This document shows positions 1-14,000 of a DNA stretch of 64,000 nt, in pieces. The DNA is from Prochilodus magdalenae (lineage: Eukaryota; Chordata; Actinopteri; Characiformes; Prochilodontidae). Each line of letters opens with the position of its first letter. The stretch's first letter is position 1. The stretch lies in contig JAMWET010005495.1 in assembly GCA_024036415.1 (NCBI GenBank), forward strand, positions 1-64,000. The letters are read 5' to 3'. The position numbers were made by a program, and so were the translations under genes. The notes under the pieces were generated by a model. It was not told where the DNA came from and made no database searches. It saw nothing but the letters and a program-made list of their open reading frames with translations.

Positions 1-1258
1 GCCGCGAAGTCAACTATGCTTGCTCTGTCGATCTAGCAAATGAACAATAAACATGTATTTTCTGTGATGCAGATCCATCGCACCCTCAGAGGAAGAGGAG
101 TATTACCCCACCTCCCCTATGTAAGTTACACTGCATTCATTTTTATTTATTTTGGATTTGAGATTAAATTATATGCAGTACAGATAGATAAATTATACCT
201 GTCAAATGTTTATTATAGACTTATTATAAATGTCATTACATTTGCTCCTCAATATAAGATCTATAGACGTGGGAGAGACAGTATACCTGTGTGTGGTAGT
301 CAGAATGTTTGTTTTCGTTAGGATTATGGGGGGGCTATTCGCATCGACTTCTGTCATTAAAAACTTCACCCGAACTTACTCAGAAAAATTTAATTATTTA
401 TGTCATGGGGACCAGCTTAAGGAAAATACATTAACAAAATGTCCCCACAACATGGGTATATCCCCACAATGTGGCATAAACCTGGAAAACACACACAGTG
501 CTTGTGGATTTTCGGATTTCTGTTCTGCACAATGTTAATTTTTTTTTTTAAAGAATGTGTTAAAATTGTTTTTAAGAGGCTGAAACCTGAAAAGAGTTGA
601 ACTTAAAGCATGAATGAATTACTGTGTTGACCAAAATATAATACAAATGCATTGCATAAAAACATTTGTAAATGATTATGCTTTACTAAAACATCAAGGT
701 GGGATGGTAGAGTAGGAGGTAAAGTGAAAAGTTCAGGAAAGAAGTGAAAGGACGGGGAAGGAAGTGAAGGTAAGCATTAACACCAGTGAGGTGTTTCACA
801 GCAGTGAAGAGATCTTATAGGGCCCTGGGGCTTAAGGCAATAACATTGTTGTTTTTCTCCTTTGTTGGTTGTTTTTGTCTGAGATGTGAATGTTGATTGT
901 GAGTAAAAGCTGATTTTAAAAGTTAAATTGGTATTTGGGAATAAATAAAGAACCGGTTCAAAATCATAGGACTGCACAATATGGTAATCACTGGTAGACG
1001 GAGTCGCTTACCACCTAAGCCTGAGAAAATGAAAAGCATAGCGAAATATGGATCGTAACTTAGAGCAAGCACAAGATTAAGCAGGAAAGAGGAACAATGC
1101 ATTTGATGTAAATTCAAGTTTTGATTAAATAGGTGTTTTGTGCTTTCTTTCTGTATCAAAAATACATTATACAGTATATAACACAACATTAGAAAAAAAA
1201 GGGGGGGGGGGACAAATAAACTGTGGATGTGCAGTGTATGTTCTCCTTTCTCGCTTGC
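1..1258. other. Upstream region, no firm gene
   Basis: No recognisable protein is encoded. The one point of interest is a possible 48-bp exon at 73-120, with an AG acceptor before it and a strong GTAAGT donor at 121. Read with a phase 1 start it stays open (ending PPPL) and also ends in phase 1, the same phase as all GIMAP exons downstream, so it could be a linker exon of the same gene. Exons this short with matching phase also occur by chance. A short A-run/G-run (about 1193-1211) lies just before the first GIMAP-like exon. If the GIMAP-like gene has a start codon upstream, it is probably left of the window. Confidence 0.3.
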
Positions 1259-1260
1259 AG

Positions 1261-2006
1261 TGTGTCTGAACTGAGGGAATGTTCTGTGCCTGCTGGGGAA
1301 AGAACGGTTCCCAGAGGAATCAGCAGGGTGGGAAAAACGTTCAATTCCTGGGCGGAGCGCATTTCACAGGGATGATAACTGGAAAGCCTCCTCCCTCTTG
1401 TCAGCACAGTTTTTTTGGGCAACATGAAGAGAAGCCCAGTATGGGATAAGCTTGTTGGACAGAGCGAGCTATACTATAACATCACCCATCATCATCAACA
1501 TCCTCACCTGTTTGATCCCGGGACTCTCAACTGGATCAGCTCAGGCTGCAGGTACTAGAGGCATGTCCCTGCTGTGTGCTTTCCTGGACCTACATGTTCT
1601 AGTTTCTGGTTCTACAAGTCCAGATGAACTTTAATGAGGGAGGGAAAGGAGGCAGACTGCACACAGCTCTTCTCCTCTCTGTCTGAGGAGCCTCATAAAC
1701 ACACCCTGATAACTCACAACCACACCACGCTGCAGTCCGGTCTCAAGAGCAGATTCCTAGTTCAGGAGAAACATCTCAAGCAGATCATCACAGAGTGCAG
1801 AAACAGGCACTTTGAGTTCAGCACTGAACCCAGCCGCTCTGCTCTCATAGAGGTCATGGAGAACATGGTTAAAGAGAATGGAGGTCACCATGAGAGGAGG
1901 GGATTCCTCAGTGCTCCACCTGCAGCAGGACAACAGGGACAGGCAACAGCACACGAGAAGAGTGTAGGAACAGGCAAGGAGAAAAAAAACACTCGACAAA
2001 AAAACA
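1261..2006 (+). pseudogene. Decayed GIMAP (AIG1) domain exon
   Basis: The exon starts after TTGCAG with the reading SELR, as the intact exons at 10361 and 12138 do, and ends at a GTAAGT donor (2007) in phase 1. Early parts match those exons at the DNA level (GAACTGAGG, CTGCTGGGGAA, the ISRVGKTF stretch). The matching frame hits a TGA at about 1372 and the frame shifts repeatedly. The block coding for 'CTGTTTGATCC' survives near 1500. The C-terminal third is open again from 1634 (LSEEPHKHTL, CRNRHFEFSTEPSRSALIE, MENMVKENGG) and parallels residues of the 12138 exon. Exon length is 746 bp, not a multiple of three, unlike the intact copies (687, 684, 657). The P-loop, DTPG motif and conserved box are not readable in one frame. 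I read it as an inactivated domain of the same multi-domain gene. Sequencing error could explain some of the shifts but probably not all. Confidence 0.75.
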
Positions 2007-2151
2007 GTAAGTTTTGTACATTAAAATTAGAAATTCTTGTTCATTTTTGGTTCTATATGAGAAGCAAAACAAAGATATTAGAATTTTACATTTTATCACT
2101 GTCTTTAATATTTAGAATGTCTTTCTTATCATTTTGTCCATCATATTATAG

Positions 2152-2220
2152 TGTCAAATTTAGGAAAGGGATGGAGCAGTTCGATTCAGGGATTGATTCG
2201 TGGCAGTAAAGGATCTGACG
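2152..2220 (+). CDS. Candidate 69-bp linker exon of the GIMAP-like gene
   Basis: AG acceptor at 2150-2151, GTGAGT donor at 2221, length 69 bp, phase 1 at both ends. The phase 1 reading is open (SNLGKGWSSSIQGLIRGSKG then SD); the other two frames contain stops. Joined to the exon ending at 2006 the junction creates an ATG codon. Joined to 10361 it gives Gly-Ser-Glu-Leu-Arg, the normal start of a GIMAP domain. I infer a serine/glycine-rich linker between domains. The family is not identifiable from this stretch alone, and expression is untested. Confidence 0.45.
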
Positions 2221-2343
2221 GTGAGTAATATTCAGTTCTGGTTTAGATGAAATGCTGCTCAGACCTATAAACCAGCACTGCTCTGTATTTACACACAACA
2301 CAGTTCACACTTTCTAATCTGTCTGAGTTTTCTATAGGATAGG

Positions 2344-5300
2344 ACTCTTCATTAACTCCCCAACACCAACTCATTCTACCACACACTTCATACACTCCCC
2401 AACATCAACTCATTCTACTCCACACACTTCATACACTCCTCAACATCAACTCATTCTACCACCACACTTCATACACTCCTCAACACCAACTCATTCTACC
2501 ACACACTTCATACACTCCTCAACACCAACTCATTCTACCACACACTTCATACACTCCTAAACATCAACTCATTCTACCACACAATTCATACACTCCTCAA
2601 CATCAACTCATTCTACCACACACTTCATACACTCCTCAACACCAACTCATTCTACCACACACTTCATACACTCCTAAACATCAACTCATTCTACCACACA
2701 ATTCATACACTCCTCAACACCAACTCATTCTACCACACACTTCATACACTCCTCAACACCAACTCATTCTACCACACACTTCATACACTCCTAAACATCA
2801 ACTCATTCTACCACACAATTCATACACTCCTCAACATCAACTCATTCTACCAGACACTTCATACACTCCCCAACATCAACTCATTCTACCACCACACTTC
2901 ATACACTCCTCAACATCAACTCGTTATACCACACACGTCATATACTCCTTAACGTCAACTCATTCTACCACACAATTCATACACTCCTCAACACCAACTC
3001 ATTCTACCAACACACTTCACACACTCCTCAACACCAAATCATTCTACCACACACTTCATACACTCCTCAACATCAACTCATTCTACCACACACTTCATAC
3101 ACTCCTCAACATCAACTCATTCTACCACACATTTCATACGCTCCTCAACACCAACTCATTCTACCCCACACTTCATACACTCCTCAACATCAACTCTTTC
3201 TACCACACATTTCATATGATCCTCAACACCAACTCATTCTACTCCACACTTCATACACTCCTCAACATCAACTCATTCTACCACACACTTCATACGCTCT
3301 GCAACACCAAGTCATTCTACCCCACACTTCATACACTCCCCAACATCAACTCTTTCTACCACCACACTTCATACACTCCCCAACTTCAGCTCATCATACC
3401 ACACATTTCATAAACTCCTCAACACCAATTTATTATACCACACACTTCATACACTCCTCAACAACTCATTATACCACACACTTCATACAGTCCCCAACAC
3501 CAACTCATTCTACCACACAATTCATACGCTCCTAAACATCAACTCATTCTACAGCCATACTTCATACACTCCCCAACATCAACTCATTCAACCACACGCG
3601 TCATACGCTCCTTAACATAAACTCATTCTACCACACACTTCATATGCTCCTCAACATCAACTCATTCTACTCCACACACTTCATACACTCCTCAACATCA
3701 ACTCATTCTACACCCATACTTCATACACTCCTCAACACCAACTCATTCTACTCCACACACTTCAAACGCTCCCCAACAGCAACTCATTCTACCACTACAC
3801 TTCATACACTCCCCAACACCAACTCATTCTACCACACACTTCATACGCTCCTCAACATCAACTCATCCTACTCCACACACTTCATACGCTCCCCAACATC
3901 AACTCATTCTACCACTACACTTCATACACTCCCCAACATCAACTCATTCTACCACACACTTCATACACTCCTCAACATCAACTCATTCTACTCCACACAC
4001 TTCATACGCTCCCCAACATCAACTCATTCTACCACTACACTTCATACACTCCCCAACACCAACTCATTCTACCACACACTTCATACGCTCCTCAACATCA
4101 ACTCATTCTACTACACACACTTCATACACTCCCCAACATCAACTCATTCTACCACCACACTTCATACACTCCTCAACACCAACTCATTCTACCCCAAACT
4201 TCATAAACTCCCCAACACCAACTCATTCTACCACATACTTCATACACTGCCCAACACCAACTCATTCTAATGCCATACTTCATACACTGCCCAACACCAA
4301 CTCATTCTACCACACACTTCATACACTCCTCAACATCAACTCATTCTACCACCACACTTCATAAACTCCCCAACATCAACTCATTCTACCACACACTTCA
4401 TACACTCCTCAACATCAACTCATTCTACTCCACACACTTCATACGCTCCCCAACATCAACTCATTCTACCACACACTTCATACACTGGCCAACACCAACT
4501 CATTCTACTGCCATACTTCATCCACTCCTTAACATCAACTCATTCTACCACCACACTTCATACACTCCCCAACATCAACTCATTCTACCACACACTTCAT
4601 ACACTCCTCAACATCAACTCATTCTACTCCACACACTTCATACGCTCCCCAACATCAACTCATTCTACCACTACACTTCATACACTCCCCAACACCAACT
4701 CATTCTACCACACACTTCCACACTCCCCAACATCAACTCATTCTACCACACACTTCATACACTGCCCAACACCAACTCATTCTACTGCCATACTTCATCC
4801 ACTCCACAACAGCAACTCATTCTACTCCACACACTTCAAACGCTCCCCAACAGCAACTCATTCTACCACTACACTTCATACACTCGCCAACACCAACTCA
4901 TTCTACCACACACTTTATACGCCCCTCAACATCAACTCATTCTACTCCACACACTTCATACACTCCTCAACATCAACTCATTCTACCACCACACTTCATA
5001 CACTCCTCAACACCAACTCATTCTACTCCAAACTTCATACGCTCCCCAACATCAACTCATTCTACCACTACACTTCATACACTCCCCAACATCAACTCAT
5101 TCTACCACACACTTCATACACTCCTCAACATCAACTCATTCTACTCCACACACTTCATACGCTCCCCAACATCAACTCATTCTACCACTACACTTCATAC
5201 ACTCCCCAACACCAACTCATTCTACCACACACTTCATACGCTCCTCAACATCAACTCATTCTACTACACACACTTCATACACTCCCCAACATCAACTCAT

Positions 5301-8300
5301 TCTACCACCACACTTCATACACTCCTCAACACCAACTCATTCTACCCCAAACTTCATAAACTCCCCAACACCAACTCATTCTACCACATACTTCATACAC
5401 TGCCCAACACCAACTCATTCTAATGCCATACTTCATACACTGCCCAACACCAACTCATTCTACCACACACTTCATACACTCCTCAACATCAACTCATTCT
5501 ACCACCACACTTCATAAACTCCCCAACATCAACTCATTCTACCACACACTTCATACACTCCTCAACATCAACTCATTCTACTCCACACACTTCATACGCT
5601 CCCCAACATCAACTCATTCTACCACACACTTCATACACTGGCCAACACCAACTCATTCTACTGCCATACTTCATCCACTCCTTAACATCAACTCATTCTA
5701 CCACCACACTTCATAAACTCCCCAACATCAACTCATTCTACCACACACTTCATACACTCCTCAACATCAACTCATTCTACTCCACACACTTCATACGCTC
5801 CCCAACATCAACTCATTCTACCACTACACTTCATACACTCCCCAACACCAACTCATTCTACCACACACTTCCACACTCCCCAACATCAACTCATTCTACC
5901 ACACACTTCATACACTGCCCAACACCAACTCATTCTACTGCCATACTTCATCCACTCCACAACAGCAACTCATTCTACTCCACACACTTCAAACGCTCCC
6001 CAACAGCAACTCATTCTACCACTACACTTCATACACTCGCCAACACCAACTCATTCTACCACACACTTTATACGCCCCTCAACATCAACTCATTCTACTC
6101 CACACACTTCATACACTCCTCAACATCAACTCATTCTACCACCACACTTCATACACTCCTCAACACCAACTCATTCTACTCCAAACTTCATAAACTCCCC
6201 AACACCAACTCATTCTACCACATACTTCATACACTGCCCAACACCAACTCATTCTAATGCCATACTTCATCCACTCCCCAAGAGAAACTCATTCTACCAC
6301 ACACTTCATACACTCCTCAACATCAACTCATTCTACCACCACACTTCATAAACTCCCCAACACCAACTCATTCTACCACCACACTTCATACACTCCTCAA
6401 CATCAATTCATTCTACCGCCATACTTCATACACTCACGAACACCAACTCATTCTACCACACACTTCATACACTCCTCAAAACCAACTCATTCTACCACAC
6501 ACTTCATACGCTCCCCAACATCAACTCATTATACCACACACTTCGTACACTCCTCAAAACCAACTCATTCTACCACACACTTCATACACTCCTCAACACC
6601 AACTCATTCTACCACACACTTCCACACTCCCCAACATCAACTCATTCTACCACACACTTCATACACTGGCCAACACCAACTCATTCTACTGCCATACTTC
6701 ATCCACTCCACAACAGCAACTCATTCTACCACACACTTCATACGCTCCTCAACATCAACTCATTCTACTCCACACACTTCATACGCTCCCCAACATCAAC
6801 TCATTCTACCACTACACTTCATACACTCCCCAACACCAACTCATTCTACCACACACTTCATACGCTCCTCAACATCAACTCATTCTACCACACCCTTCAT
6901 ACGCTCCTCAACACCAACTCATTCTACCACCACACTTCATACGCTCCTCAACACCAACTCATTCTACCACCACACTTCATACGCTCCTCAACCCCAACTC
7001 ATTCTACCACACACTTCATACGCTCCTCAACATCAACTCATTCTACCACCACACTTCATACACTCCTGAACACCAACTCATTCTACCCCAAACTTCATAA
7101 ACTCCCCAACACCAACTCATTCTACCACACACTTCATACACTCCTCAACATCAACTCATTCTACCACCACACTTCATAAACTCCCCAACACCAACTCATT
7201 CAACCACCACACTTCATACACTCCTCAACATCAATTCATTCTACCGCCATACTTCATACACTCACGAACACCAACTCATTCTACCACACACTTCATACAC
7301 TCCTCAACACCAACTCATTCTACCACACACTTCATACGCTCCTCAACATCAACTCATTCTACCACCACACTTCATAAACTCCCCAACACCAACTCATTCT
7401 ACCACCACACTTCATACACTCCTCAACACCAACTCATTCTACCACACACTTCATACGCTCCCCAACATCAACTCATTATACCACACACTTCGTACACTCC
7501 TCAAAACCAACTCATTCTACCACACACTTCGTACACTCCTCAACACCAACTCATTATACCACACACTTCCACACTCCCCAACATCAACTCATTCTACCAC
7601 ACACTTCATACACTGCCCAACACCAACTCATTCTACTGCCATACTTCATCCACTCCCCAACAGCAACTCATTCTACAACACACTTCATACACTCCTCAAT
7701 ATCAACTCATTCTACCACCACACTTCATACACTCCTCAACATCAACTCATTCTACTCCCATACTTCATGCACTCCCCAACACCAACTCGTTCTACCACAC
7801 ACTTCATACACTCCCCAACAGCAACTCATTCTACCACACACTTCATACACTCCTCAACATCAACTCATTCTACCACACACTTCACACACTCCCCAACATC
7901 AACTCATTCTACCACACACTTCATACACTCCTCAACATCAACTCATTCTACCACACACTTCATACACTCCCCAACATCAATTCATTCTACCACACACTTT
8001 ATACACTCGCCAACATCAACTCAATCTACCACACACTTCATACACTCCTCAACATCAACTCATTCTACCACACACTTTATACACTCCCCAACATCAACTC
8101 AATCTACCACACACTTTATACACTCCCCAACATCAACTCAATCTACCACACACTTCATACACTCCTCAACTTCAACTTATTCTACCACACACTTCATACA
8201 CTCCCTAACATCAACTCATTCTACTCCACACTCTTCATACGCTCCTCAACATCAACTCATTCAACCACACACTTCATACTCTCCTCAACACCAAGTCATT

Positions 8301-10257
8301 CTACCACACACTTCATACACTCCTCAACACCAACTCATTCTACCACACACTTCATACGCTCCCCAACATCAACTCATTATACCACACACTTCGTACACTC
8401 CTCAACACCAACTCATTCTACCACACACTTCGTACACTCCTCAACATCAACTCATTCTACAGCCATACTTCATACACTCCTCAACACCAACTCATTCTAC
8501 TCCACACACTTCAAACGCTCCCCAACTTCAACTCATTCTACCACCACACTTCATACACTCCCCAACATCAACTCGTTCTACCACACACTTCATACGCTGC
8601 CCAACACCAACTCATTCTACTGCCATTCTTCATACACTCCTCAACATCAACTCATTCTACCACCACACTACATACGCTCACGAAGAGCAACTCATTCTAC
8701 TCCACACACTTCATACGCTCCCCAACATCAACTCATTCTACCACACACTTCAAACAGTCCCCAACATCAACTCATTCTACCACACACTTCATACACTCCT
8801 CAACACCAACTCATTCTACCACCACACTTTATACGCTCCTCAACACCAACTCATTCTACCACACACTTCATACACTCCTCAACATCAACTCATTCTACTC
8901 CACACACTTCATACGCTCCTGAACATCAACTAATTTTACCACACACTTCATACACTCCTCAATATCAACTCATTCTACCACACACTTCATACACTCCCCA
9001 ACATCAATTCATTCTAACACACACTTCATACACTCAGCAACACCAACTCATTCTACCACACACTTCATACACTCCTCAACATCAACTCATTCTACTCCGC
9101 ACACTTCATACGCTCCTCAACATCAACTCATTCTACGACACACTTCATACGCTCCCTAACACCAACTCATACTACCACCACACTTCACACACTCCTCAAC
9201 ATAAACTCATTCTACCACACACTTCATACTCTCCCCAACATCAACTCTTTCTAGCAATCACTTCATACGCTCCTTAACATCAACTCATTCTACCACACAC
9301 TTCATACACTCACCAACACCAACTCATTCTACCACACACTTCATACACTCCTCAACACCAACTCATTCTACCACACACTTCATACGCTCCTCAACATCAA
9401 CTCATTCTACCACTACACTTCACATGCTCCTAAACATCAACTCATTCTACCACCACACTTCATACACTCCCCAATATCAATTCATTCTAACACCACATTC
9501 CATACACTCCCCACCATCAACTCATTCAACCACACACTTCATACACTTACCAACACTCCCCAACATCAACTCACCACACACTTCATATACTCCCCAACAT
9601 CAACTCATTCTACCACCACACTTCATACACTCTCCAACTTCAACTCATTTTGCCACACACTTTTTACACTCCCCAACATCAACTCATTCTACCACCACAC
9701 TTCATACACTCCCCAACATCAACTCATTCTACCACACACTTCATACGCTCCTCAACATCAACTCATTCTACCATACACTTCATACACTCCCCAACACCAA
9801 CTCATTCTACCAACACACTTCATACAGTCCCCAACACCAAATCATTGTACCACCACACTTCATACACTCCCCAACATCAACTCATTCTACCACCACACTT
9901 CATACACTCCCCAACACCAACTCATTGTACCACCACACTTCATACACTCCCCAACACCAACTCATTGTACCACCATACTTCACACACTCCCCAAAATTAA
10001 CTCATTCTACCACACACTTCATACACTCCCTAACACCCACGCATCATACCACCAAACTTCATACACTCCTCAACATCAACTCATTCTACCAAACACTTCA
10101 TACACTCCCCAACTTCAACTCATTCTATCACACACTTCATACACTCCCCAACATTAACTCATTCTACCACACACTTCATACACTCCCCAACATCAACTCA
10201 TTCTACCACACACTTTATACACTCCCCAACATCATCTCATTCTACCACACACTTTAT
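2344..10257 (+). repeat. 7.9-kb minisatellite, 39-bp unit, nearly G-free strand
   Basis: About 200 imperfect copies of a unit beginning CTTCATACACTCCTCAACAT, mostly 39 bp with occasional 38-41 bp variants. The + strand is almost without G; G appears only in variants such as ACGCTCC, CTGCC or CTGGCC. Because 39 is divisible by three and the unit lacks stops in several frames, long open frames run through it; these are artefacts. It fills nearly all of the intron between the 2152-2220 and 10361 exons. An internal block is duplicated with an offset of about 1,153 bp (for example 4268 and 5421). Array length in an assembly should be treated as uncertain. Confidence 0.98.
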
Positions 10258-10360
10258 GTAAATTTACTATATAATGTTATGTCAGTGTTGTAAATTTTAA
10301 GAGCTTTGTTGTGTTGAAGTAGTCCTGATACAATAATCCATTTTTTACTTCCTTTTTTAG

Positions 10361-11047
10361 GGTCTGAACTGAGGATCATCCTGCTGGGGAAGAACAGCTC
10401 AGAGATCAGCAGATTTGGAAACTTCATCCTGGGCAGAGAGGCGTTTGATACTGAAGCTCCTCCTCCTTCACTAGAGCAGCACAGTGAGAGAGCCAGAGGA
10501 AAGTCGTTGGGAAAACATATCACCCTCATCAACACACCGTGCCTGGTTGATTTTCAGCTCTCTCTTGAAGAGCTAGATAAGAAAGTGAAAGAGAGTGTGT
10601 ATCTGTGTGCTCCTGGACCTCATGTGTTTTTACTGGTCCTGCAGTCAGAGAATTTCGGAAAGGAGGACCTGAACAGAATAAGGAGGGTGCTGAACACTTA
10701 CAGCCCACTCTCTATGAAATACTCAGTAGTGTTACCTATGGGTGAAGCCCATCATTTCACTGAATCTCTGCGCTTATTAATTAAAGAATGTGGAGATAGA
10801 TACCTGAGTTTCATGGAAATATCAAATTTAAAAAAATTTCAGCTGTTTGAAAAAATGTATGCTATTATGATGCAAACTAGAGCAGAACATCTGACTTGTG
10901 ACATCAAAGGAGAACTTCCAGAGGAATTAATGGCAGAGAAGCACTCAGGACCATCTGGAAGAGACCAAGCCTGTTTCACAGGAACAGCAAAAACAGATGG
11001 TAAAGGCGGAGTAATGGCCAATGAGAAGGAAAATGCTAAAGAAAAAG
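10361..11047 (+). CDS. GIMAP domain exon, degenerate GTP site (domain B)
   Basis: 687 bp, 229 codons, acceptor TTTTAG, donor GTGAAA at 11048, phase 1-1. It opens SELRIILLGKNSSEISRFGN: the usual GxxxxGKS P-loop is replaced by GKNSSEISR. The switch region keeps NTPCLVD where active members have DTPGLFD. The family's conserved box is well kept (CAPGPHVFLLVLQSENFG). The G4 position reads LPMGEA instead of TKxD. The last ~70 residues are polar and charged with no clear fold, probably a linker. I infer that it does not bind GTP normally and acts structurally. Confidence 0.85.
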
Positions 11048-14000
11048 GTGAAACATTTTACAGTTTAAAAGCTTGAATGAAAGGATGGTAAATCTGTATC
11101 TGTGAATCCTTTCTTTTACAGTCTCCAAAGTTTCAGATATCCACCATGTAAGTATGATGTACAAAATATTGTTAATTTTTAGGGGAACACAATGGTAAGG
11201 TTAAAGACACTTAGAGGGTGTGGATCTGTACCTCAGACAACACTGAAAGTAAATATTAGTAGTAAAAAGAACTTCCACGAATGTTTTTTCTGTTTTTATT
11301 ACCCTATGAACTACCACACACCTGACTATTTTTCAGATTCACTTTCCATTTCTAAACATGTGGCATTATAGTGAAGTTAAGTGTGCAAAAAATAACAAGT
11401 GTTAGCTAAAAAATCATTATAATTGAGTTACAGGTAATTGAATCAACCCAGTTAGGAGAACTTCTTATAAACAATTAAAATTCAAGTGAAGACATTTATT
11501 TACATAGAGCTTTTTATAACAGATGTGGTCACAAAGCAGCCTTACAGAGAACCTGGGTTCAAGCCCCCACTGAAACCAAAGCCAACAGTGGAAAGGAAAA
11601 ACACCCTCAAGGAAGAGGAAGAAAGCTCGAGAGGAACCAAGACTCAAACCGGGAATCCGTTCTCTTCAGGTCCACCCCAGATAGCAACAAACACAAAACA
11701 AAAGGGTCAGTGTTTAAATGTGCTGCTTCATAAAGGCTGAAGCACCTATCTACATGATTTGAACTAGATTAATCTAACAAGACAGCCCACAAGAAATAGT
11801 GTTAGTAGAGTTGCATTAGGGAGTCTAACAAATTAGTAAAGTAAGTTATGTTTTTTTATAATTTTCATAATTTTGCTATACCCTGTTCTGTTTAAAGCTT
11901 AGAACAGGTTATGTATTTAAAGTAATTACACAGCACTTTCAGTTTTCCGGTGTAATATTGCTAGACTGCTTTGGAATTTGTAAGCTTTGGAATTTGTAAG
12001 TCTTTTGTGGTTAATACCTAAAATGTATAGAGGACTCTAAAGTAAAATGTTACACTGTAACTCAAATTTCTCACTGTGTTATACAGGCTGTACCATGTGT
12101 GAGATCCCATTTTTATTATGTGCCCTTAACTATCCAGTGTCTGAACTGAGGATCATCCTGCTGGGGAAGAAGAGCTACCGGATCAGCAGAGTGGGAAACT
12201 TCATTCTGGGCAGAGATGTGTTTGATACTGAAGCTCCTCCTCCTTCAGTAGAGCAGCACAGTGAGAGAGCCAGAGGAACAGTGGAGAGAAGATACATCAC
12301 CCTCATCAACACTCCTCACCTGTTTGATCCTCACCTCTCAGTGACTCAGCTGAATAAAAGAGTGAAGGAGAGCATGTCTCTGTGTGCTCCTGGACCTCAT
12401 ATCATAGTCCTGATCCTACAGCCAGACGACTTCACTGAGACAGACAGACACAGACTGAATCACATCCTCCGCTCTCTGTCTGAGGACGTCCACAAATACA
12501 CCCTGACTATAACAACACACATGCTGCAGTCCGGCTCCAGAGCAGATCCGTCTACAGAGACAGTCTCTCAGAAGATCACAAGAGAATACAGCAAAGGGCA
12601 TTTTGAGTTTAACAGTGGATGCAGTCGTTCTGCTCTTGTGAAGATGATGGAGGATACAGTGGAGGAGAATGGAGGGAGTCACCTTCAGTGGGAGGAATAT
12701 GAGGAGGAACAACCAGAAAGAGAGCTGCACCAGCCTGAACAAACACCAACAGATAAAGAGCCTAAACAATTAGTGAGGAAGACCACTCAACTAAAGGAAG
12801 GATTAGAAACCCAAGCACAGTGTAAGTGTATTTTAGTGGATTTTAAATTAGACAGTTTTAATTTCACATTATTGTAAGTCACTGGTTGTGAAACTCAGAA
12901 TTTCAATCAACAGACTTCAGTAATCTTCTTTACTCACATAAATTTTCCATTAAGAGTGGGACAGTTTAGAGGTTCCAGAAATTTACTCTTGGTGGTAAAT
13001 GTTCAGATGATGAATAATACCCAGGCATTTTCTCAAACCTATAATATTAGCACAGAATCTATATATGGAACATCTACTGAACATGGTAAATAATTTCCCA
13101 CCTGTTAAACCTTCCTACCTGTTTTACTGTGTAATGGAAGAATCTCCATCTCCGAATGTGATCCACAGAGCCAGTGTGTTTCTCTTTCAGTGTCTGAGAG
13201 GCTGAACCTGGTTCTGTGTGGGAGTGATGGAGCAGTGAAGTCCTCCATATCAGATCTCATACTGGGTCAGAGAGAGCCCAGTCCTGGGTCCAGCTCAGTG
13301 TGTGTGAGGAGGGAGGGAGCAGTGTGTGGACGTCTGGTCACTCTGGTGGAGATGCCAGCTCTCTACAACACTCAGCTCTCAGAGGAGGAAGTGATGCAGG
13401 AGAGTCTCCGCTGTGTCTCTCTCTGTGATCCTGGAGTTCATGCTTTCCTCCTCATCGTTCCTGATGGTCGTTTTACCAATGAAGACCAACGAGAAATGGA
13501 GAAAGCCCAAATGATCTTTGGCCACAGTTTTACCAACAACATCATGTTTCTCATCAAGCAGACAGACTCCTCATCAAGAGGACATCAGGAGACAGTCCAC
13601 TTTAAAGATGCTGTTAAAGATATTACAGAGGAGTATAAAGGCCAGGTGTGTATTTTGGATTCCAGCGAAGGACCAGCGCTTTTACAGCGAGTTGAGCAGA
13701 TGGTGGCACAAAACAGTGGAAGTTTCTACACAACAGCCATGTACCTGGATGCACAGGTGAAAACACACCTGAAATACAAGACTGAGATTGAAGAACTGAA
13801 AAATACAATCAATTTTCTGAGAAAGGAAGCTAAATCTCAAACACAAGGTAAGGCGTTTTTTCTGAGGACATGTTGGTCATATTGATCTGTTTATCATTAA
13901 ACAGTTAAAATATTAAAGTAAATAAAACCTAGAGGACTCAGTGGAAACATGCAGGCTCCAAGCACCAGTCCTGTCAGTGAGGACTAATGCCCTGGACTGG

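Noticed and set aside
2344..10257. CRISPR-like array (regular ~39-bp repeats)
   Set aside because: Units are directly adjacent without unique spacers, and the context is a vertebrate genome.
3216..10293. Long Thr/Ser/His-rich open frames of up to 415 residues
   Set aside because: They are the 39-bp minisatellite read in several frames. The period is divisible by three and the unit lacks stops. There is no domain, start context or splice support.
11122..11147. 26-bp mini-exon between AG at 11121 and GTAAGT at 11148
   Set aside because: It starts in phase 1 but ends in phase 0, which does not fit the phase 1 acceptor at 12138. Direct splicing 11047 to 12138 keeps the frame.
13623..13808. Small frames on both strands within the GIMAP domain-D exon
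   Set aside because: Shadows of the real exon frame, which has splice sites and family motifs.
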